Shown here one piece after another: positions 16,509 to 24,241 of a DNA stretch of 49,290 nucleotides (positions are counted from its first letter, which is position 1; the number at the start of each line of letters is the position of its first letter). This DNA comes from Bacillota bacterium (GTDB taxonomy: Bacteria > Bacillota > Limnochordia > Darwinibacteriales > Darwinibacteriaceae), in assembly GCA_012518735.1 (NCBI GenBank), contig JAAYRO010000155.1:1-49290 (forward strand), given 5' to 3'. The position numbers and the translations under genes are program-made. The notes beneath the pieces are model-generated. The model was given only the letters and a program-made list of their open reading frames with translations. It searched no databases and had not been told where the DNA came from.

Positions 16509-18476
16509 ATGAATCGATTAGGAAATCAAGACTCACCCTATTTACTGAAGCATGCAGCCAATCCTATCCACTGGTATCCATGGAGCAGCGAAGCATTTGA
16601 AATGGCTTCCCAACGGAACTGCCCTATCTTTCTCAGTATCGGCTACAGCACTTGTCACTGGTGTCATGTAATGGCAGAAGAGTCTTTTGAAAACCAAGAG
16701 ATAGCCGAAATATTGAACGATCACTTCATTTCCATCAAAGTGGATAGAGAAGAAAGACCCGATATTGATCACGTTTATATGGCGGCCTGCCAAGCCATGA
16801 ATGGATACGGCGGATGGCCCTTGACTGTAATTTGTACCCCACAAGGAAAACCCTTCTTTGTGGGGACTTATTTTCCGCCTACGGATCAAAACGGACGTCC
16901 TGGTCTAAAAAGCATTCTAAGAATGGCTGCAGACAAGTGGTACAATAGTCCTTCAGACCTAGAGAGAATAGGTCTGCGTATCACTGCCCACTTAAACAGA
17001 CCCCTTCCCTATTCATCCGCTTCTAATTTAGATAAAGCTATTATTGATACAGCATTACAAGATTTCAGGAACGCTTTTGACCCCCATTATGGTGGCTTCG
17101 GTAGCGCTCCAAAATTTCCTACTCCCCATTATATTCTGTTCCTATTAAGAATTTGGGCTCGTAAAAAAGAGCCAGCTCTCCAGACCATGATTGAAACAAC
17201 ATTGGAAAGCATGTATCGTGGAGGAATATTCGACCATATCGGTTTTGGGTTCTGCCGCTACTCAACCGATAATCAATGGTTGGTCCCTCATTTTGAAAAA
17301 ATGCTCTATGACAATGCTTTGTTGAGTATGGCTTATCTTGAAGCTTATCAAGCCTTTAAAAATGAGAACTACAGAAAAATCGCAGAAAGTGTATTCAGCT
17401 ATGTACTAAGAGATATGCAGCATCCCGTAGGAGGGTTTTACTCTGCCCAAGATGCAGACTCGGAAGGAGTCGAAGGGAAATTCTATCAATGGGACTACCA
17501 AGAAGTACTCCAAGTTCTTGGAGAAAAGCTTGGGTCATTATTCTGCAGAATTTATAACATTTCCAGGAACGGGAATTTCCAAGGGACCAATATCCCAAAC
17601 TTAATCGAAACTCCCAAACAAACAGAAATCAACGAACATGAGATAGAGGAACTTCGCAAGAAGCTCTTTCAAGTACGAGAGAAACGTCCCCACCCTTTTC
17701 GAGACGATAAGATACTTACAAGCTGGAATGGTTTGATGATTGGAGCATTAGCTAAAGGAGCACGCATCTTAAGAAACGGGACCTATCTTGAGGCCGCTGA
17801 AAAAAGTATACAATTTGTCTTCGCAAATCTCCAAGACGAAAGAGGAAGACTTTTTGCCAGATACAGAAACGCACCGGCTGTAGCCGGCTTTATAAACGAT
17901 TACGCCTTTCTCATATGGGGTCTTATTGAATTATACGAGGCTACATTTAACGAAGTCTATCTTACAAAAGCCAATGATCTAGGGAAATTAGTGTTAGAGC
18001 TTTTCTCTGACCCTAATTGTCCTGGGTTTTTCTTTACAGAAAAGGATCATTCCGATTTACTAGTTCGACCGAAAGAGTTTTATGATGGGGCACTTCCCTC
18101 GGGAAACTCTATAATGGCGTGGAACTTGTTGCGTCTCCATAACTATCTGCCAAATGAAAATTGGCGGACTGCAGCAGAGGATCTTCTGAAAGTGATGGGA
18201 GTCACTGCAAAAGAAAATCCTATGGGTTACAGTATGTTCTTACTAGCCCTTGATTACGCTTCTTATCCCCTTTCAGAGATAAAAATAGCCGGTTCTTCTT
18301 CAGATCCGACATTCCATCAAATGATTCAACTCGTTACCGAATATTATCTTCCTCACACCATCCTCAGAGTGGTAGAAAATAACGCAAGCCCCCATACTGA
18401 AGCCTTAGTCTGTTCTCATATGGGCTGTTTAGCTCCTATTACGGAGCTTTCTGTCCTCGAAGAGACAATCAGGTAG
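16509..18476 (+). CDS. YyaL/DUF255 thioredoxin-domain protein
   Basis: A 655-residue cytosolic protein of the YyaL / spermatogenesis-associated protein 20 family. The N-terminal thioredoxin-like domain has the signature [15 protein letters not shown] and a redox motif CHWC (C49, C52), followed by GGWPLTV and GTYFPP. The rest is an (alpha/alpha)6 barrel resembling N-acylglucosamine epimerase folds ([24 protein letters not shown]). The reaction is not established. Its ribosome site lies in a perfect hairpin. Confidence 0.92.
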   Translation: MNRLGNQDSPYLLKHAANPIHWYPWSSEAFEMASQRNCPIFLSIGYSTCHWCHVMAEESFENQEIAEILNDHFISIKVDREERPDIDHVYMAACQAMNGYGGWPLTVICTPQGKPFFVGTYFPPTDQNGRPGLKSILRMAADKWYNSPSDLERIGLRITAHLNRPLPYSSASNLDKAIIDTALQDFRNAFDPHYGGFGSAPKFPTPHYILFLLRIWARKKEPALQTMIETTLESMYRGGIFDHIGFGFCRYSTDNQWLVPHFEKMLYDNALLSMAYLEAYQAFKNENYRKIAESVFSYVLRDMQHPVGGFYSAQDADSEGVEGKFYQWDYQEVLQVLGEKLGSLFCRIYNISRNGNFQGTNIPNLIETPKQTEINEHEIEELRKKLFQVREKRPHPFRDDKILTSWNGLMIGALAKGARILRNGTYLEAAEKSIQFVFANLQDERGRLFARYRNAPAVAGFINDYAFLIWGLIELYEATFNEVYLTKANDLGKLVLELFSDPNCPGFFFTEKDHSDLLVRPKEFYDGALPSGNSIMAWNLLRLHNYLPNENWRTAAEDLLKVMGVTAKENPMGYSMFLLALDYASYPLSEIKIAGSSSDPTFHQMIQLVTEYYLPHTILRVVENNASPHTEALVCSHMGCLAPITELSVLEETIR

Positions 18477-18523
18477 GCAGGACTTTCACCGCCAAGTTAC
18501 ACCTCATGTATAGCGCACCATAT

Positions 18524-18555
18524 AAAGAAAACGACCAGCAGTTAGCTGGTCGTTC
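18524..18555 (-). terminator. Terminator after tRNA-Asn
   Basis: On the minus strand AACGACCAGC and GCTGGTCGTT form a perfect 10-bp stem with a 5-base loop, followed by TTCTTT. The stem could also act on the plus strand for the YyaL-like gene, but with a poor T-run. Confidence 0.87.
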
Positions 18556-18561
18556 TCATGA

Positions 18562-18636
<75 letters not shown>

Positions 18637-18647
18637 ACACTAATCAT

Positions 18648-18676
18648 ACTTTAGCATATGTTTCTTTGAAAGTCAA
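18648..18676 (-). promoter_or_regulatory. Promoter of tRNA-Asn
   Basis: On the minus strand TTGACT is separated by 17 bases from TAAAGT, ending 11 bases before the tRNA. A good sigma-A-type promoter. Confidence 0.85.
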
Positions 18677-18773
18677 CCCTCATTGTGCAACTAAGTCACC
18701 AATCCTACCCTAACTTCATATTCTGTTATGAACCGTGATACCACGGTATTGTTAGGCAAAGGAGGATTGCACT

Positions 18774-19727
18774 TTGAAAGATAATGATAAGCTCATTGAG
18801 CAAGTCAAACCAGAACCGCTGAGCGTTCAATCGGAAGCACAGACAGTATGCGGACCAAATACTACACCTTATACGGTGCGTGAAGGTGATACCTTTTTTA
18901 CCATAGCTAGACAATTTGGAGTGAGCCTTGATGCACTAGTGGCCGCCAATCCACAGATTCCCGATCCAAGCCGAATCTTCCCAGGGCAAACTGTTTGCAT
19001 TCCTGGACAACAACCAACCCAATGCCCACCTGGAACATTCAGCTATACAGTTCAACCTGGTGACTCCATGTTTACTATTGCTCAGCGTTTTGGAGTATCC
19101 CTTGATGCCCTCATTGCAGCAAATCCCCAGATTCCCAATCCTAATGTGATTTTCCCTGGACAGATCGTGTGCGTCCCAACGACAGCACCACCCACATGCC
19201 CACCTGGAACATTCAGCTATACAGTTCAGCCTGGTGACTCCATGTTTACTATTGCCCAACGTTTTGGAGTATCCCTTAACGCCCTCATTGCAGCCAATCC
19301 CCAAATTCCCGACCCCAGTTTGATTTTCCCAGGACAGATCGTATGTGTTCCAACAACAGCACCACCTCCACCAACAACATGCCCACCGGGAACGTTCCGT
19401 TATACTGTTCAACCAGGTGATTCCATGTGGAGAATTGCACAGCGCTTTGGAGTGTCCTTAAACGCTCTCATAGCAGCAAATCCACAAATCCCTAATCCTA
19501 GTCTAATTTTCCCTGGGCAGATTGTCTGTGTCCCAACAACAGCACCACCTCCACCAACAACGTGTCCACCTGGAACCTTCCGATATACTGTTCAACCAGG
19601 TGATTCCATGTGGAAAATCGCACAGCGTTTCGGAGTATCGCTCAACGCTCTCATCGCAGCAAATCCCCAGATTTCCGATCCAAGCCGGATTTTCCCAGGG
19701 CAAATTGTTTGTGTACCCAACCGGTAG
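18774..19727 (+). CDS. Five-LysM, cysteine-containing repeat protein (spore-coat type)
   Basis: A 317-residue protein built from five LysM modules of 57-62 residues. Each has YTVQPGDSMFTIAQRFGVSL-like and ALIAANPQIP elements, and ends in GQIVCVP followed by a TCPPG linker, so cysteines mark each module boundary. LysM binds N-acetylglucosamine-containing glycans such as peptidoglycan. There is no signal peptide or membrane segment. SafA-like spore-coat proteins of Firmicutes share this look, so assembly on the forespore is plausible. The start is a TTG eight bases after AAGGAGG; the last four modules are nearly identical. Confidence 0.9.
   Translation: MKDNDKLIEQVKPEPLSVQSEAQTVCGPNTTPYTVREGDTFFTIARQFGVSLDALVAANPQIPDPSRIFPGQTVCIPGQQPTQCPPGTFSYTVQPGDSMFTIAQRFGVSLDALIAANPQIPNPNVIFPGQIVCVPTTAPPTCPPGTFSYTVQPGDSMFTIAQRFGVSLNALIAANPQIPDPSLIFPGQIVCVPTTAPPPPTTCPPGTFRYTVQPGDSMWRIAQRFGVSLNALIAANPQIPNPSLIFPGQIVCVPTTAPPPPTTCPPGTFRYTVQPGDSMWKIAQRFGVSLNALIAANPQISDPSRIFPGQIVCVPNR
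19018..19720 (+). repeat. Tandem repeat of the LysM module
   Basis: Four consecutive copies of a unit of about 177-186 bases, highly alike at nucleotide level (ccacctggaac-att, cagtttggagtatcc-like blocks, ccagggcagat-gt-tgt). The last two linkers carry an extra proline-rich ACAGCACCACCTCCACC stretch. Close nucleotide identity suggests recent duplication or gene conversion. Confidence 0.85.
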
Positions 19728-19786
19728 TTGAATGATTCAAGCCTGCCCCTTCTGGCAATACTAAAAGCGAGGAGGTGCAGGTTTTT

Positions 19787-20035
19787 ATGATCAAAGCAGA
19801 GGTGTCTTTATATCCCGCCCATAACAACACAGCAAGTGAGCTAGCAGGTCTTTCTCTGCGGTTCCTTGATGAACATGGCTTGGACTATGATTTCTACTAC
19901 GGAAACACATCCCTGAATACAACAATATCTGGTCCACCGAAGCACGTCTGGAATGCATTAGAACAGATATTTGAAGAAAACAAGAAAAGAGGACAGGATA
20001 TTGTAATGGTAACTACACTGACTAACTGGGAATAA
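19787..20035 (+). CDS. YkoF/MTH1187-like small protein (putative thiamine-type ligand binder)
   Basis: An 82-residue protein with the ferredoxin-like pattern of the thiamine-binding YkoF / DUF77 group: VSLYPAHNN, a long helix FLDEHGLDYDFY, TTISG and a C-terminal VTTLTNW strand. Some relatives bind HMP or thiamine; others have no known ligand. No thiamine gene or riboswitch is nearby. The track starts at a GTG that overlaps the GAGGAGG ribosome site; the ATG at 19787 is preferred. A terminator follows the stop directly. Confidence 0.65.
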   Translation: MIKAEVSLYPAHNNTASELAGLSLRFLDEHGLDYDFYYGNTSLNTTISGPPKHVWNALEQIFEENKKRGQDIVMVTTLTNWE

Positions 20036-20069
20036 AACCGCCCCTGAGGCGGTTAATTTATTTTTTTTG
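20036..20069 (+). terminator. Terminator after the YkoF-like gene
   Basis: AACCGCC and GGCGGTT pair around CCTGA, followed by AATTTATTTTTTTT. The stem begins at the stop codon of the YkoF-like gene. Confidence 0.92.
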
Positions 20070-20072
20070 ATA

Positions 20073-20101
20073 TTGACTACATACAGTGGCTGTGCTACCG
20101 T
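20073..20101 (+). promoter_or_regulatory. Candidate promoter for the first FMN-binding protein gene
   Basis: TTGACT, a 17-base spacer and TACCGT, about 60 bases upstream of the ATG and directly after the preceding terminator. The -10 is weak. Confidence 0.5.
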
Positions 20102-20162
20102 TAGAATGGGTACGGTTGGTGATTGTCTACACAATAATTACGTTTGGGAGGAATAACAAGAA

Positions 20163-20849
20163 ATGAAGAGAGCCTCTTTTTTGATTAGTCTAGGACTAGT
20201 CCTTGTCATATGTACTACAGCCTTTGCTGCATGGAACGATGGAACCTATGAAGCATGGTCCGATGCAGGCGCACGGAGTACTCAATATGCAAAAGTTTTC
20301 ATTAAGGACGGAAAGATCGCAGCTGTCATTGTACGGGAGTTTACCGACCGCTTGGTTGAGAAGGATTGGACAAACTACAGCTATCCCCCATTTGGTGAAG
20401 CCGCTAGAGCAATTGGCGCTGAATTCGTAAAGGCCCAAAGTGCTGACATTGATGTGATTTCTGGTGCCACCGGTAGTTCTCAAGGCTGGATTCAAGCTGT
20501 AGAGCGAGCTCTGGTTAAAGCTTCTCCTCAGAAACCTGGGAATAAGTATTTTGATGGAACCTTTCTCGGTCGCTCTGATGTAGCTAGTAGAGGTTACTAT
20601 GAGGTGGTATGGGTAACCATCAAGGACGATCAAATTACGGACATTAAAATACAGCGAGTGCTGGAGGACTTATCTATCCTCGATCCAGCAGATTACAACT
20701 ATCCACTTGAAGCAGCTCGTGAAGCCTACGTAGAACAAGCTATTGCAGGCAACACCAGCAGTGTAGATACTATTTCGGGAGCAACTGGCTTGACAGGAAT
20801 GCTTAACATTGCCGTTCAAGATGCTCTAGATAGAGCTGTAATCCAGTAA
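20163..20849 (+). CDS. Exported protein with two FMN-binding (flavinylation) domains, copy A
   Basis: A 228-residue secreted protein: signal peptide (residues 1-22, cleavage near TAFA), then two FMN_bind domains. Each ends in the flavin-transferase motif D-x-x-S-G-A-T: DVISGAT with T103 and DTISGAT with T208. In this family ApbE attaches FMN covalently to that threonine, outside the membrane. The protein lacks a membrane anchor or haem motif, so it may be a soluble extracytoplasmic electron carrier. It is a paralogue of the next gene and has its own terminator. An apbE gene lies at 34541. Confidence 0.88.
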   Translation: MKRASFLISLGLVLVICTTAFAAWNDGTYEAWSDAGARSTQYAKVFIKDGKIAAVIVREFTDRLVEKDWTNYSYPPFGEAARAIGAEFVKAQSADIDVISGATGSSQGWIQAVERALVKASPQKPGNKYFDGTFLGRSDVASRGYYEVVWVTIKDDQITDIKIQRVLEDLSILDPADYNYPLEAAREAYVEQAIAGNTSSVDTISGATGLTGMLNIAVQDALDRAVIQ

Positions 20850-20886
20850 GAAGAAAGAAAGCACATATAGATCCAACCAGTCCCAC

Positions 20887-20915
20887 GAGTGTAGGCAATG
20901 CTTACACTCTTTTTC
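20887..20915 (+). terminator. Terminator after FMN-binding protein A
   Basis: GAGTGTA and TACACTC with inner wobble and GC pairs closing a 3-base AAT loop, followed by TTTTTC. Confidence 0.85.
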
Positions 20916-20924
20916 TAAATATTA

Positions 20925-20953
20925 TTGACTATCGTTGACAAAAGTGATATTCT
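20925..20953 (+). promoter_or_regulatory. Promoter for FMN-binding protein B
   Basis: TTGACT, a 17-base spacer and TATTCT, 64 bases upstream of the start codon. Together with the terminator just before it, this makes copy B a separate transcript from copy A. Confidence 0.78.
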
Positions 20954-21016
20954 TAATTTGGGTAAATGGTGAAAGTATTCACTAGAACACTCTAAACTAA
21001 ACGGGAGGTTGTTTTA

Positions 21017-21706
21017 ATGAAAAGATGTTCTCTTGTTATGGCATTAGTATTAGTCTTATCATTGACAGCAGTATCTGCTGCCGCAACCTGGGTTGATGGA
21101 ACCTATGTTGGATGGTCAGATGCAGGTCCAAAGAGCATTCAGTCGGCAAAGGTTTATATCGAAGATGGCAAAATCGCAGCAGTAACACTTAGAGAGTTCA
21201 CCGACAAACACATTGAGAAAGACTGGAGTACTTATCCTTGGGAACCTGCTGGTGAAGCAGCTCGTACCCTCGGTCAGCAGTTTGTTGCCAATCAAGCAGC
21301 TCAAGCTGACGTTGTAACTGGAGCCACTCACAGCTCTAATGGATGGATTCAAGCAGTAGAAAGAGCTCTAGTTAAGGCTGAGAATAAAGAACACGACAAA
21401 ACATATTTCGATGGCACTTTCCTAGGCCGTTCTGATGTTTCCAGCAGAGGCTACTACAAAGTGGTTTGGGTTACCATCAAAGATGATAAGATTGTCGATT
21501 ACTCGGTACAACGAGTATTGGCAGACCATACTATTCAAGACCCAGAGGAGTACGGATGGCCATTAGAACAAGCTCGTGAAGCTTATAAAGAAGCTGCTAT
21601 GAACAGTACACCTGGATTTGTCGATACAATTACAGGTGCAACTGGCTTAACACAGATGTCTAACATTGCAGTTCGGGATGCACTGGACAAAGCGAGAATT
21701 AAATAG
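21017..21706 (+). CDS. Exported protein with two FMN-binding (flavinylation) domains, copy B
   Basis: A 229-residue paralogue of the preceding gene: signal peptide (1-22), two FMN_bind domains and two flavinylation motifs, DVVTGAT (T104) and DTITGAT (T209). Blocks such as FDGTFLGRSDVSSRGYY are nearly the same in both copies, and all four target threonines are kept. The start has GGGAGG eight bases upstream. It ends at a very strong terminator, convergent with rex. Separate promoters for A and B suggest differential expression rather than simple dosage. Confidence 0.88.
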   Translation: MKRCSLVMALVLVLSLTAVSAAATWVDGTYVGWSDAGPKSIQSAKVYIEDGKIAAVTLREFTDKHIEKDWSTYPWEPAGEAARTLGQQFVANQAAQADVVTGATHSSNGWIQAVERALVKAENKEHDKTYFDGTFLGRSDVSSRGYYKVVWVTIKDDKIVDYSVQRVLADHTIQDPEEYGWPLEQAREAYKEAAMNSTPGFVDTITGATGLTQMSNIAVRDALDKARIK

Positions 21707-21730
21707 TCACCAACCAAAGCCCATTTTGTA

Positions 21731-21768
21731 GAAAACACCCAGATATTCGTATCTGGGTGTTTTCACTT
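21731..21768 (+). terminator. Strong terminator with UUCG tetraloop
   Basis: GAAAACACCCAGATA and TATCTGGGTGTTTTC pair over 15 bases around TTCG. The A-tract/T-tract symmetry allows function in both directions. Confidence 0.93.
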
Positions 21769-21850
21769 CTAGATCCCGACAATATTAAAGTCTGTATCAG
21801 CATAGACTAGCGATAAGAAATTTGCTAGAAGTGCAGCTGCATCTGGTCAT

Positions 21851-21879
21851 AAAAAAAGAGCGTACCAGGAGTACGCTCC
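21851..21879 (-). terminator. Terminator after rex
   Basis: On the minus strand GAGCGTAC and GTACGCTC form an 8-bp stem with a 5-base loop, followed by seven T residues, right after the rex stop. Confidence 0.92.
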
Positions 21880-21882
21880 ATG

Positions 21883-22548
21883 TCAGCTCGACTCTTCTGC
21901 CCGCCATTTCTCATTTAGACGAAATGACAACCGAAGCAGACTATCTGTCAAATGCATATGTTCAACGAGAACATGATCTGGTACATTGAGATGAACTGGG
22001 GAGAAATTCCATATACTAGCTACTCCATTTCTCACAACGATGTCGCATACCTCTTGGCTTGCGCTGCTCGGTGTGGCAATAATCGCGATGTCCGTTGGAT
22101 ATTTTTGCACATACTCTTCAAGATACCATACAGGCTGAATAACACACCCAGCATGATGGTTTCCTAGTAATAACGTATCCACGTCAAAGATGGCCTGAAT
22201 CTTGAAACCCATGTGCTTGAAGTTTTCGTAACTAGCAATAGCTTTTCCAAGGTTTCCGGCACCAATCAATATCATAGAATACACTCGATTGAGTCCTAAA
22301 ATGTTTCTCACCTGCTTAAGCAGATCACTTACATTATAACCATAACCCTGTTGACCAAAGGAACCGAAGAAACTTAAATCGGAACGAACTTGGGCTGCTG
22401 TGAAATCCAAACCCTCTCCGAGTTGGGCTGAAGAAACTCGTGTTTCACCCTGTTCCTCTAATTCCAATAAGTAGCGGTAATAAACAGGCAGACGGGATAC
22501 GACCCCTTGGGGAATCCCAGAGTCTTTTTTACGTCCTCTAGCAGACAT
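21883..22548 (-). CDS. rex: Redox-sensing transcriptional repressor Rex
   Basis: Rex represses fermentative and respiratory genes when NADH is low and leaves DNA when it binds NADH. The 221 residues have an N-terminal winged helix (VSRLPVYYRYLLELEEQG, SSAQLGEGLDFTAAQVRSDLSFFG) and a Rossmann domain with ILIGAGNLGKAIASY, ending in the domain-swapped helix. The track start is nine codons too early: the ATG at 22548 has AGGAGG six bases upstream. A Rex-box-like sequence lies upstream. Rnf and the exported flavoproteins nearby are plausible targets. Confidence 0.97.
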   Translation of the reverse strand: MSARGRKKDSGIPQGVVSRLPVYYRYLLELEEQGETRVSSAQLGEGLDFTAAQVRSDLSFFGSFGQQGYGYNVSDLLKQVRNILGLNRVYSMILIGAGNLGKAIASYENFKHMGFKIQAIFDVDTLLLGNHHAGCVIQPVWYLEEYVQKYPTDIAIIATPSSASQEVCDIVVRNGVASIWNFSPVHLNVPDHVLVEHMHLTDSLLRLSFRLNEKWRAEESS

Positions 22549-22610
22549 CTCACCCCTCCTTGATTTATCCATATATTACCTAGTATTTGAGTTATTTCGA
22601 CACAAGAGGC

Positions 22611-22628
22611 TTGTATCCTTTTTCACAA
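22611..22628. promoter_or_regulatory. Candidate Rex operator upstream of rex
   Basis: TTGTATCCTTTTTCACAA (plus strand) resembles the known Rex site TTGTGAAATATTTCACAA, with an exact TTGTGAAA half on the minus strand and a weaker second half. It sits 63 bases upstream of the rex start, just downstream of a TTGACA (22637-22642, minus strand), where it would block polymerase. Autoregulation is inference. Confidence 0.45.
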
Positions 22629-22664
22629 TCATTTATTGTCAAATAATCCCATGGCGAGAGATCG

Positions 22665-23138
22665 TCACTCCACTCGAATCTCCTTACCCTCTATCAATGT
22701 TTCCTCGCTGATCAGGTCTCGTACAACCACCTCTGCTAAATAGGTAACTCGAGGTGCCCAGCGTGGAATGTCTACCCAAATGTAGAACCATAAATTATCA
22801 GGAGGAGAATCTGTATAAGCCAAATCATATTCCACAAGGTTTTTCTGAGTAAAAAGGCGAAGTCCTCCTTTGGTACGTAATACTACATCTACTGCTAATT
22901 GAATTACATAGAGTCCATCGTCCTCACCTACCTCGAACCCTTCCAGTTCTAAATAGGCATAGCCCCGCTCACCCCGGGCAAACACTCCTGTCGGATTAGG
23001 GTCGTAATCATCCTGACCCCTCACATCGTACGCCCACTCTGCAGTAGTAAAATACATCTCCGTTTTCTCTTCTGCAAGAGCAGGTTGGGGCAGAATAGGA
23101 CATAAAACCAACATGGTGATCAGCAGTACAGTAAACAT
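22665..23138 (-). CDS. Secreted protein of unknown function
   Basis: A 157-residue protein that I do not recognise. It has a signal peptide (about residues 1-22, ending PALA-EE) and a mature part rich in aromatic and acidic residues with alternating strand-like segments (GYAYLELEGFEV, LYVIQLAVDVVL, LWFYIWVDIP). This suggests a beta-sandwich, outside the membrane. The track start is 17 codons too early; the ATG at 23138 is seven bases after GGAGG. It is divergent from the 105-aa gene, with only 73 bases between starts. Confidence 0.7.
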   Translation of the reverse strand: MFTVLLITMLVLCPILPQPALAEEKTEMYFTTAEWAYDVRGQDDYDPNPTGVFARGERGYAYLELEGFEVGEDDGLYVIQLAVDVVLRTKGGLRLFTQKNLVEYDLAYTDSPPDNLWFYIWVDIPRWAPRVTYLAEVVVRDLISEETLIEGKEIRVE

Positions 23139-23211
23139 ATGGAGACCTCCAAATAAGATCGGACTAGGAAAAACAATCATTATATGCAATAATGTATATG
23201 GAAAGGATGAG

Positions 23212-23529
23212 ATGATGCTTAAGGAACTTAATCAAGGAAAATGGAGTCGACCAACAGATCGGTCTGCAGTATATCTGGAAATTGCCCCTGGCAAACGTTG
23301 GGGCATCAGAGTCACCCTCATTGACGATTACGCAAAAGTTGAAGCAGTGGACGGCCCCAAAGGCACTTGGTATAAAGGTCCACAGCGTTATTGCTCCACG
23401 ATTTATCCCCCTAATATCATTGAAAGGCTGCGGGGAATTACCCTAGAACAAAAAATCATGGCAGCTGTAGAGGAAAAACGGAGAGTTGCTCAAGAGGAAA
23501 ACGCACTCATCAATGATTCTACCTCATAA
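23212..23529 (+). CDS. Conserved-looking protein of unknown function (105 aa)
   Basis: A 105-residue protein that I cannot assign. The N-terminal two thirds look like a small beta domain (SAVYLEIAPGKRWGIRVTLIDDYAKVEAVDGPKGTWYKGPQRYC); the end is a charged helix (LEQKIMAAVEEKRRVAQEENAL). No signal peptide. Two ATG codons stand behind GAAAGGATGAG; the first is used here, and the track's earlier start lies in the divergent gene. It heads a three-gene plus-strand set with a phosphoesterase and a ParB-like protein. Confidence 0.65.
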   Translation: MMLKELNQGKWSRPTDRSAVYLEIAPGKRWGIRVTLIDDYAKVEAVDGPKGTWYKGPQRYCSTIYPPNIIERLRGITLEQKIMAAVEEKRRVAQEENALINDSTS

Positions 23530-23612
23530 CCTTGTTTCCCTGCAGGAAATATCACCATGTTGAAAGAACTATTCATATGTATGATGTGAATAGATGTTGG
23601 GAGGATCTAAGT

Positions 23613-24215
23613 TTGAAGCTATTGATTGTAGGTGACACTGTTGACCCACAATTGTATGATCATTTTCGGAGAGACCGCTTCCCGGAAACGATTGACCTTA
23701 TTCTCTCTGTGGGCGACCTTCCCGCCTGGTATTTATCATACTTAATGTCTGTTTTCAATGCCCCTCTTTTCTACGTACGAGGTAACCATGATGATTCATA
23801 CGACATTAACCCACCTGAAGGGGGCGAAAACATTCATGGTAAAGTGGTTAACTATAGAGGATTAACCATTATTGGATTTGAAGGCTCTATGTTCTACCAC
23901 CATCCCACTGCTGTACAATATACCGAGCGGCAAATGCGGTGGATATGGATGAAAATGCGTTGGCGTTTCATGTTCGGTCGCAAGATAGATATCATTCTTA
24001 CTCATGCCCCTCCATTTGGAATTCATGATGCAGAAGACCAATGCCATAAGGGTTTCTTAACGTTCTCGAAAATGATTCACAAATACAAACCCAGATATTT
24101 CATCCATGGCCACACCCATCTTAACTATGGACTCAAGCAAAAACGTATTGACGTGGTAAATGATACCACAGTAATCAATGGCTATGGCTTTTACGTCCTG
24201 GATATTGATAAATAA
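23613..24215 (+). CDS. Metallophosphoesterase (COG2129-like)
   Basis: A 200-residue calcineurin-like phosphoesterase, probably cytosolic, substrate unknown. Visible metal motifs are GDLPAWYL, GNHDDSYD, LTHAPP and HGHTH. The first motif, usually D-x-H, reads GDTVDP and lacks the His, and the second lacks the trailing Asp/Asn of GDxxD; a GDLPxxYL version is common in the COG2129 group. The start is a TTG seven bases after GGGAGGA; the track's earlier ATG has no ribosome site. The ParB-like gene follows after 26 bases. Confidence 0.85.
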   Translation: MKLLIVGDTVDPQLYDHFRRDRFPETIDLILSVGDLPAWYLSYLMSVFNAPLFYVRGNHDDSYDINPPEGGENIHGKVVNYRGLTIIGFEGSMFYHHPTAVQYTERQMRWIWMKMRWRFMFGRKIDIILTHAPPFGIHDAEDQCHKGFLTFSKMIHKYKPRYFIHGHTHLNYGLKQKRIDVVNDTTVINGYGFYVLDIDK

Positions 24216-24241
24216 TGCTGTAGCCAGGAGTGTGAATATGA

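Noticed and set aside
18936-19703. Minus-strand ORFs of 158 and 66 aa opposite the LysM gene
   Set aside because: They are shadows of the repeated LysM coding sequence, low-complexity in Cys/Trp/Arg, with no ribosome site.
23613-24215. Phosphoesterase as an inactive pseudoenzyme
   Set aside because: GNHD, THAPP and GHTH are intact, and the GDLPxxYL variant is typical of a known phosphoesterase subgroup, so loss of activity is not implied.
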